From Solicoccozyma terricola (lineage: Eukaryota > Basidiomycota > Tremellomycetes > Filobasidiales > Piskurozymaceae), in assembly GCA_001600875.1 (NCBI GenBank), contig BCLD01000014.1, positions 660,123 through 724,122 on the forward strand: DNA of 64,000 nucleotides, given 5' to 3'. The notes under the pieces are model-generated. The model worked only from the letters and a program-made list of their open reading frames with translations, made no database searches and was not told where the DNA came from. This document shows, one piece after another, positions 58,088-64,000 of this stretch (its first letter is position 1; each line of letters opens with the position of its first letter). The translations under genes were made by a program, and so were the position numbers.

Positions 58088-61000
58088 TCAGAGTCCCCAC
58101 TTGAGAGCGAGTGAGCTCAGGACCACGCTGCAGAGGGTGCGAAATCAGGCGAGACGAATGAGAACATCACTCGGACTTGCTCACCTAGTACTGGACAAAG
58201 CCATCGCCAACGCAGCCCAGACAGGCGGCAACTTGATCCGATTGTGAAAGTAGAAGGCACCAGCAGCAAAAGGTATACAGACGACTGCTTGCATACTATC
58301 AGCAACCAAGTCATCGCAGTCCAGCGAGTCTAGCGCTCACCGTTGAAGATAAATGCCCATGTGAGGTTCAACTTTTGGCGGCTAATGGAGGTGCAGACTC
58401 AGAACATGATCCCCCCCGGGGGCACGCGTTAATGCTACAACTCACTTGTAGACCTTCCGTGATATCTTGAGCAAGGTCGTGATCGACGCCAGATTGGAGT
58501 GAAGCAGCACAAAGTCAGCGGAAGCCAACGTCGCCTGGGAACCATGTGACACTATTGGTGAAGGGGTGTCATTAGACTTTAGAGATGCCGGCCAACCTGG
58601 TAAAGACTCACTCGCTACTGCTACGTCAGCTTGCTTCAGGGCAACGGTGTCGTTAAGACCGTCTGTAAGGAGTAAGACGTATCAGCCGAAGAGATCGCGG
58701 TGCAGCGAACTTGCCTCGCCACTGACCACCAACAAACAACACAACATTCCTTTTGCGTCTCTGGCTCACACCAAGCATCTTTGCGAGCGTTTCCATTGCT
58801 CCACCGTCCGCCTCCCGCGTCTGGTTTTGTAACATGGCGATGTAATCCGCCTTGGCCTCGGGGAGCACGCCGGCAATCACATGGTCCTCGGATATGCCGA
58901 CTTGTCGAGCCACTGCTTGTGCGGTCTTGAGCGAGTCGCCAGACAGCATCATGACCTGATATCGCCCGCTGAGCTGTGCAATTACCTGTCGGGCTTCAGG
59001 ACGAGGTGGATCAGCGATGGCAAACTTTGCCACCAGTTTGGCCGGCAAATCTGAGGAAATTCGCAAGGCCGCCAGTATCACGGTGTTGGCTTCATCTTCC
59101 CATTTGACTTGGAGACTGGCTCCTCCTTGAATTTCACCGATTTCGATGCCAGATTCCCTCAAATGCTTGCCGTTCCCGAGCCACAGCTCGACCGTTTGGG
59201 AGTCACCGCCTTGAGTCACGTTGAAGGCGGCGGTGAGCCCACGACCGGGTGTTTCTTTGATGCGAAGTAACTCGACACCGAGGGTGGCATTGGAGACTTG
59301 CGCAGAGGCAAAATTCTTGAGAGCGGCACCGATAGGGTGACTAGATTCAGCTTCGGCACGGTTGATTGCAGCGAGGCAAAGAAGGCGGATCTGTTCGGGA
59401 TTCGCCTCCCCCATTTCGGTTTCCAGCCACTCGGTGTCAGTGACGATCATCTGGCCACCCGTAGTTATGGTTCCTGTCTTATCGAGAACGATCTGGAAGA
59501 TAATTTACAAGTCAGCAAAGTTTTATAGGACTCATTTCGACCGACCGACCCGACTGACATGGGTCACGCTTGTTGCTGCTTGGAAAGCCTCTCCTCCGCC
59601 ACTGGCGAGGATACCAGCTGAAGCCGTGATGCCAGATCCAACAGCTTGCGCAGTAGGTGTTGCCAATCCTGCTCCACACGGACAGGATACAACCAGAGCA
59701 GCAATAGCACTGAAAGCAAACAACGTTAAAGGTTGTCATATCAGGGCCGGTAGAGCCATACTCACAATTGGAAGGAGAAGAACACCCGATCGCTGGTCGT
59801 CCTCTCGCCATCATTGAGGTAGTCATCGGGCATGGCGCCAGACAACGATACTCCCAGCCAGATGACCAGGACAACGAGAGCTATGTAGATGATTATCGGC
59901 GTAAACACAGCGGTAAACTTCTCTGCCACCTTGGCGATTGGCGCTTTCCGTGCAGACGCCTTGTTCATGGCGGCGATAAGGCCCTCCACCATTGTGTCGC
60001 GAGCGACAGCAGTAACGCGGATGGTGATTGATTCACTTTGATTGATCGTTCCCGTCCAAACCTCGTCGCCCACGGTTTTTTTCACTGGCAGAGACTCTCC
60101 CGTGAGACTAGACTCGTCGAAGGTAGTATCGCCACGAACGATTATACCATCTGCTGGAGGTAGGTCTCCAGGACGGATGAGGAGGAAGTCACCTATATCC
60201 AAGAGGTCGGCGGGCGTTGCTATGAAGGATTGGGGCACGCTTGAGGGAGGTTTGGCCTCTCCGACATCGCTCGTTGAGGTTTCCGAAAAGTCTGTAACAT
60301 TTTCGGCATTCAAGAGTAGCGCCTCCTCGGGCCTTAGGTTATTGAGAGCAGATACGGCGCTGGTGGTCTGCAGAGGAAAACAATCAGCTCCCAGTCCCCA
60401 TTTTATCTGCTTTTATCGACGTACTTTTGATTTGGCATAAGCCTCCAGCGCCCTTCCACCCAGGATGAACATAATTAGAAAGACTGAGCTATCAAAGTAG
60501 GACATGTGACTGGTTGCCCCTTTTCCGGCTTGGACATCCAGTGCCATCATTGCCACAGAAGCAAAGTAGCTGGTCGACGTGGATAGGACGACAAGGAGAT
60601 CCATGGAGCCGAATGAGAAGAAGGATCGCCACGTCAAACTCTTAGACGATGAATTGCGACGGAGAAGAGCGTTGATAGGACGTCGTAAATGAGGTTTCAT
60701 GCTCTTCCAAGCTCGAGAATAGAACAATCTGCGGAGGAGCCGGGGAGCTGTCAGCCTCTAGAGCAGCTGGACATGATTTTGTTCAATTCACCGTCCCACT
60801 CCGAATTGGACGACGGTAGCCAACGGCCACAATGCAATTGTTCCCCTTGTCGCTCCACCCCAAATCTGCGTCTCCCAATACTGTCTGAAGGGGTTACTCA
60901 TCGGCAAGGCTACCATCCCCACGATAGCACTACAATCAGGAGATCCCGGTCATCAGTTGTCTAGTCTCGTCTGTATCGCGCTCAGTGAACTCACATGATG

Positions 61001-62627
61001 AACGTTGGTATAGCGAAAACGACTGCCACCATAAAATGAACAATCAACGTCCTCTGTTCTTTACGTCCGATTTCTTGAGCTCGTTCGCTGACACTCTTGA
61101 TTTTGACGAGGGACGCTTGAAAGCCTTCGTCGACGTTGTTGAAGGTGCGAAGTATCGATCGAACCGTATGAGGATATTGCGGGAGGTAGGTGATTGTAGA
61201 CCGTGCGATGTGGGTCGTGGGTGAGGAGGAAGACGCAGACCTGGAGAGAGAGAAGGGTGTGTATGATTTGATCTCATTGGCCTTGAGCAATTTGGACATA
61301 TGCGTGTCCAACTTGCGTGTGCATTCTCTGCGAGACGAGATGATATTGTCGTCAATCCGATGCTGATTGTGTTTCTTTTCTCTTTTGACGAAACATACCT
61401 GCAGGAAACGCCATCAACCTGGACCTCAATCTCCCTCTCCTTGTTGATCTCCTTCCCCTTGTCCTTTTCTTTGGACTCCACACTGACAATTTCAACTGAA
61501 TACCCCGTCTCTTCCACAGCTTTACACACCTCCTCCGCACTAATCACCGCCTCATCAAACTCCGCTCTCCCACTGGCATGCATCACCGATATCTCGACCG
61601 AGGTTACTCCTGGTGTAGCGAGTAAGTTTGTGGTGATGGAAGATGAACAAGAGGAACATGTCATTCCTTCAATTGAGATGGTGAGAATTTTAATCCCAGT
61701 TTTATCTTGTCGAGCGGATGTTTCATCATCATCAGGGGATGACAGAGCGGTATCAGAAACGATCGAACATTCGAATCCAGCATCGTCGATCATTTCGGCA
61801 ATCTTGTCTTTGTCGAGCCTGCTTGCATCATATCGTATGGTTCCGGATGAGGAGAGGACATCGATATCGGTGGAGAAGATGGAAGGATGATTCAACGTGG
61901 AGTTGATTGATGATACACATGCTCTAAAAATGGCCAACGAATTGAAATGGTCAGTGGGGTGCCGTCGCAGTGAAAGAGGCGCGAGGAAGAGAATAACGCA
62001 CGAGCATGTCATTCCAGAGATTGAGAATGTAACTTCCCGGATCTTGGCCTTCTGTGACGCCTCGATGACGACTGTCGTTTGACCCTCGTCCTCGGCCCCG
62101 ATCTTCTTCGAATCCCGACGCAACCTTGTCATATCGTCTACTGTAGTCGACGAACTGCTCCTCACTCCGTCGACTGCCTCTTGCTCCGCCTCAGCTTGGC
62201 AAGCCTCACAGTTCTCGACGTGGCGTTGATATCGAGCTTGTTGGGTGGCGGAGAGAGGGATCGCAGAGGAGTCGCTGGAAGCGAGAGGGGATAAGAGTGG
62301 AAGGTAAGATTTAATTCTGCCGATAAATCCTTTGTCCTTGGGATGGGTAGTCATGTCATCGTATGCCTCGTCGGTGGCGATCTCAAACCCTCCTTCTTCT
62401 CTCAAAACCTCCTTGACGGTTTGGACCACTTTCCTTTCCTTCTTCGTACTCCTAGTAGCGAGTTGGAAGGAGACGGTCCTATCCAGCAAGGAGGTGCGCA
62501 AGTCTCTGATGCTGGAGTTGCGGATGAAGGGTTCGAGTAGGGAGGATATGTGGGAAGTGCACGAAGGACAGTGCATGTTTGGGATGAGCAGAGTGGTAGA
62601 CATGGTGAGTGTGTCGTGTCCGGGCAT
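58088..62627 (-). CDS. P1B-type copper-transporting ATPase, CrpA-like, four metal-binding sites
   Basis: Copper-exporting ATPase; the GGGEAFQAA signature after the CPC motif fits the fungal CrpA detoxification pumps better than Golgi Ccc2. Thirteen exons: 62002-62627, 61399-61923, 60995-61327, 60792-60929, 60425-60728, 59766-60367, 59559-59709, 58727-59492, 58612-58662, 58446-58551, 58341-58381, 58185-58284 and 58088-58127; 3783 nt, 1260 aa. N-terminal sites: CPSC (20-23), CSAC (208-211), CSSC (298-301) and CREC (383-386), plus a Cys pair in HVENCEACQAE. Core motifs: TGES, SCPCGAGLATPTA (Cys 852 and 854), DKTGT (Asp 897), SSHPIG, and VGDGLNDTVAL across a splice. Eight membrane segments are expected. 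A second ATG at 62603 is an alternative start. Confidence 0.9.
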
Positions 62628-64000
62628 GGGTGATTTGTTGTTGAGGATGGCGAGGGATGGGGAGGGGTGGAAGGGGGAGTGCTGTGGTAGAAAATATTAT
62701 GATGATGCTGCCACAGCGAGTTCAAGTTGGCACAAATGGCTCATTTCCCCGCATTTCCCCGCATTTTTCTATTTTTGCTATTTTTTGCAGGGTAGATGGC
62801 AATTCATGGCCATGGTCACCACGACACACTGAGGTGACCGTGGTTCGCAGATGGGATGAGGGGGGTCATGTTGTGGCAGGCAATCATGTCGATTATGTGA
62901 TTCCTACTGGGTAGACTAAATCCGCAACCATTTCGGGGGAAGATAACAGGCAGCAGCAGACTGTGGACTGGCAGGCCAGGGGCTATCTCTATCTGGCACA
63001 ACTAGCGTAGGATATTGGAGTCCAAACCACGGTGTCAGGTACTCGAAGTTAAGAAACGGAAGATAGATAGACCCTCGACTGGGAAAAACGCAGATCATTT
63101 CATTTGGTCATGTAATGTCCCGGCCAAGTCTTCCAGCTTTCTAGATATCATCCAGGTGCTTGTAACAAATTACAGTCATCTAACAATTCCGAGGAAGACT
63201 TATTCCAGTGTCTCTTGATCTAAGAAATCACCCTATGCCTCTTACGAATTGTCCCCGTAGGTTCAGTTGCCTTTCATTGTTGCTGGTTTGACTGCCATTT
63301 CGAATTTGTTTTTCGGAGATTGAATCCAGGTAAGACGTCAGAATCAGGGATATCTGCATGTGTTGTTCCGGCGTATTGCTGTGTTTTGATAGGTGAAAGG
63401 GGGTGTGCGAGTAACACAGGCGGCTACTTGCATCGATCTCCCCCGCTCTTCCTCCCAGGTTAATTCCCTTGACTGGGTCACCCGGTCAGCCGGATCAGCC
63501 GTGCAAAGCGATAAAGACGAGAGTAAGAGGCCAATAGATGCCTCCGATAGAGGGCTGCAGAAGCATCATGGAATTCGGCACATGTTGCTTGATCGGTGGG
63601 AGGGGTGGTGATACTTCTCGAGGATATGTGCAAAGCAGGTGATCGCGAGGTCAAAGATGGAGGACATTGATGTGGTCGTGGCCAGTTCCGGACAGGACCT
63701 GGAGCAGGATGCCGAGGATGTGGTCTTTGCGGGGTGCTACGAGTACGAGACGTTGTTGACCCTAGTAGAGATTGGTATTTTCCCTGTATTTAGGGTATTT
63801 TCTGATTTGGGTGGCGAATACGTGTCTTATTTGATCGGATGAGCAAGATCGAGATCACACACACGGACGAGTCGATTCAAACAGAACAGAACAGCACTCA
63901 ATGGCGGGTAGACTTGGTCTCTGATACACAGACACACAGACACCTCCCCGCCTCCCCACCTCCACACCTCCCCACCTCCGCCTCGGCTCAACATGGCAAG
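62628..64000. other. Right-end intergenic region
   Basis: 1373 nt upstream of the copper ATPase gene, which should carry its promoter. Several frames of 60-72 aa exist on both strands, but none shows a motif, good splice context or gene-like composition. A tandem CTCCCCAC-type tract (63941-63978) lies near the window end. Confidence 0.5.

Overview
This is a gene-dense stretch of a nuclear fungal genome. Almost every gene is split by many short introns, mostly 45-110 nt, with GTRNGT-type donors and YAG acceptors. The proteins are typical of basidiomycetes: a long septation-network Cdc14, Pep7/Vac1, a Lcl3 nuclease and a CrpA-like copper ATPase. I infer a basidiomycetous yeast, probably a tremellomycete; nothing in the window names the species. 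Gene models below were spliced by hand. The Ctf4 model is partial. For the Hsp70 gene only the first six exons were solved. For the other large models the summed coding length is a multiple of three and the exon phases agree.

Layout. 1-3318 (+): 3' part of a Ctf4/Mcl1 replisome adaptor. 3416-6823 (-): an ER-lumenal Hsp70 of the Lhs1/GRP170 type ending in HEEL. 7.1-8.4 kb: mostly non-coding. 8412-9311 (+): HAD phosphatase. 9878-10815 (-): exosome subunit Rrp40, divergent from a 62-aa Cys-rich protein (11121-11453, +). 11994-15404 (-): a 1049-aa unknown low-complexity protein. 16173-19391 (-): Pep7/Vac1 FYVE protein, divergent from a 1154-aa PH-domain protein (19911-24050, +). 24144-26660 (-): DDT/WHIM-type chromatin protein.

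27.1-40.6 kb holds four genes for mitochondrial proteins: fumarase (27083-29623, -), Lcl3 (31739-33179, -), Lon/Pim1 (33506-37689, +) and an Aim34-like SAP protein (39003-40587, -). The SUMO ligase Nse2/Mms21 (29884-31484, -) and a doubtful small gene (38099-38543, -) lie among them. Then come Cdc14 of the septation network (41644-44664, +), an ankyrin/CCCH protein (45158-47707, +), a PCMH/BBE flavoprotein (48888-53717, -), a Med25-like Mediator subunit (54467-58017, +) and a P1B copper ATPase (58088-62627, -). I find no convincing gene in the last 1.4 kb.

Most unusual region: the flavoprotein's first intron is about 1.86 kb, against a window norm below 110 nt. It is largely filled by nested tandem repeats: degenerate ~70-bp units rich in inverted repeats, a short 14-bp array, then fifteen ~28-bp units. 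Also notable are a fumarase ATG placed exactly at the end of exon 1 before an unusually long intron, coding exons of 14-19 nt, and many long G/C homopolymers, several of them inside introns.
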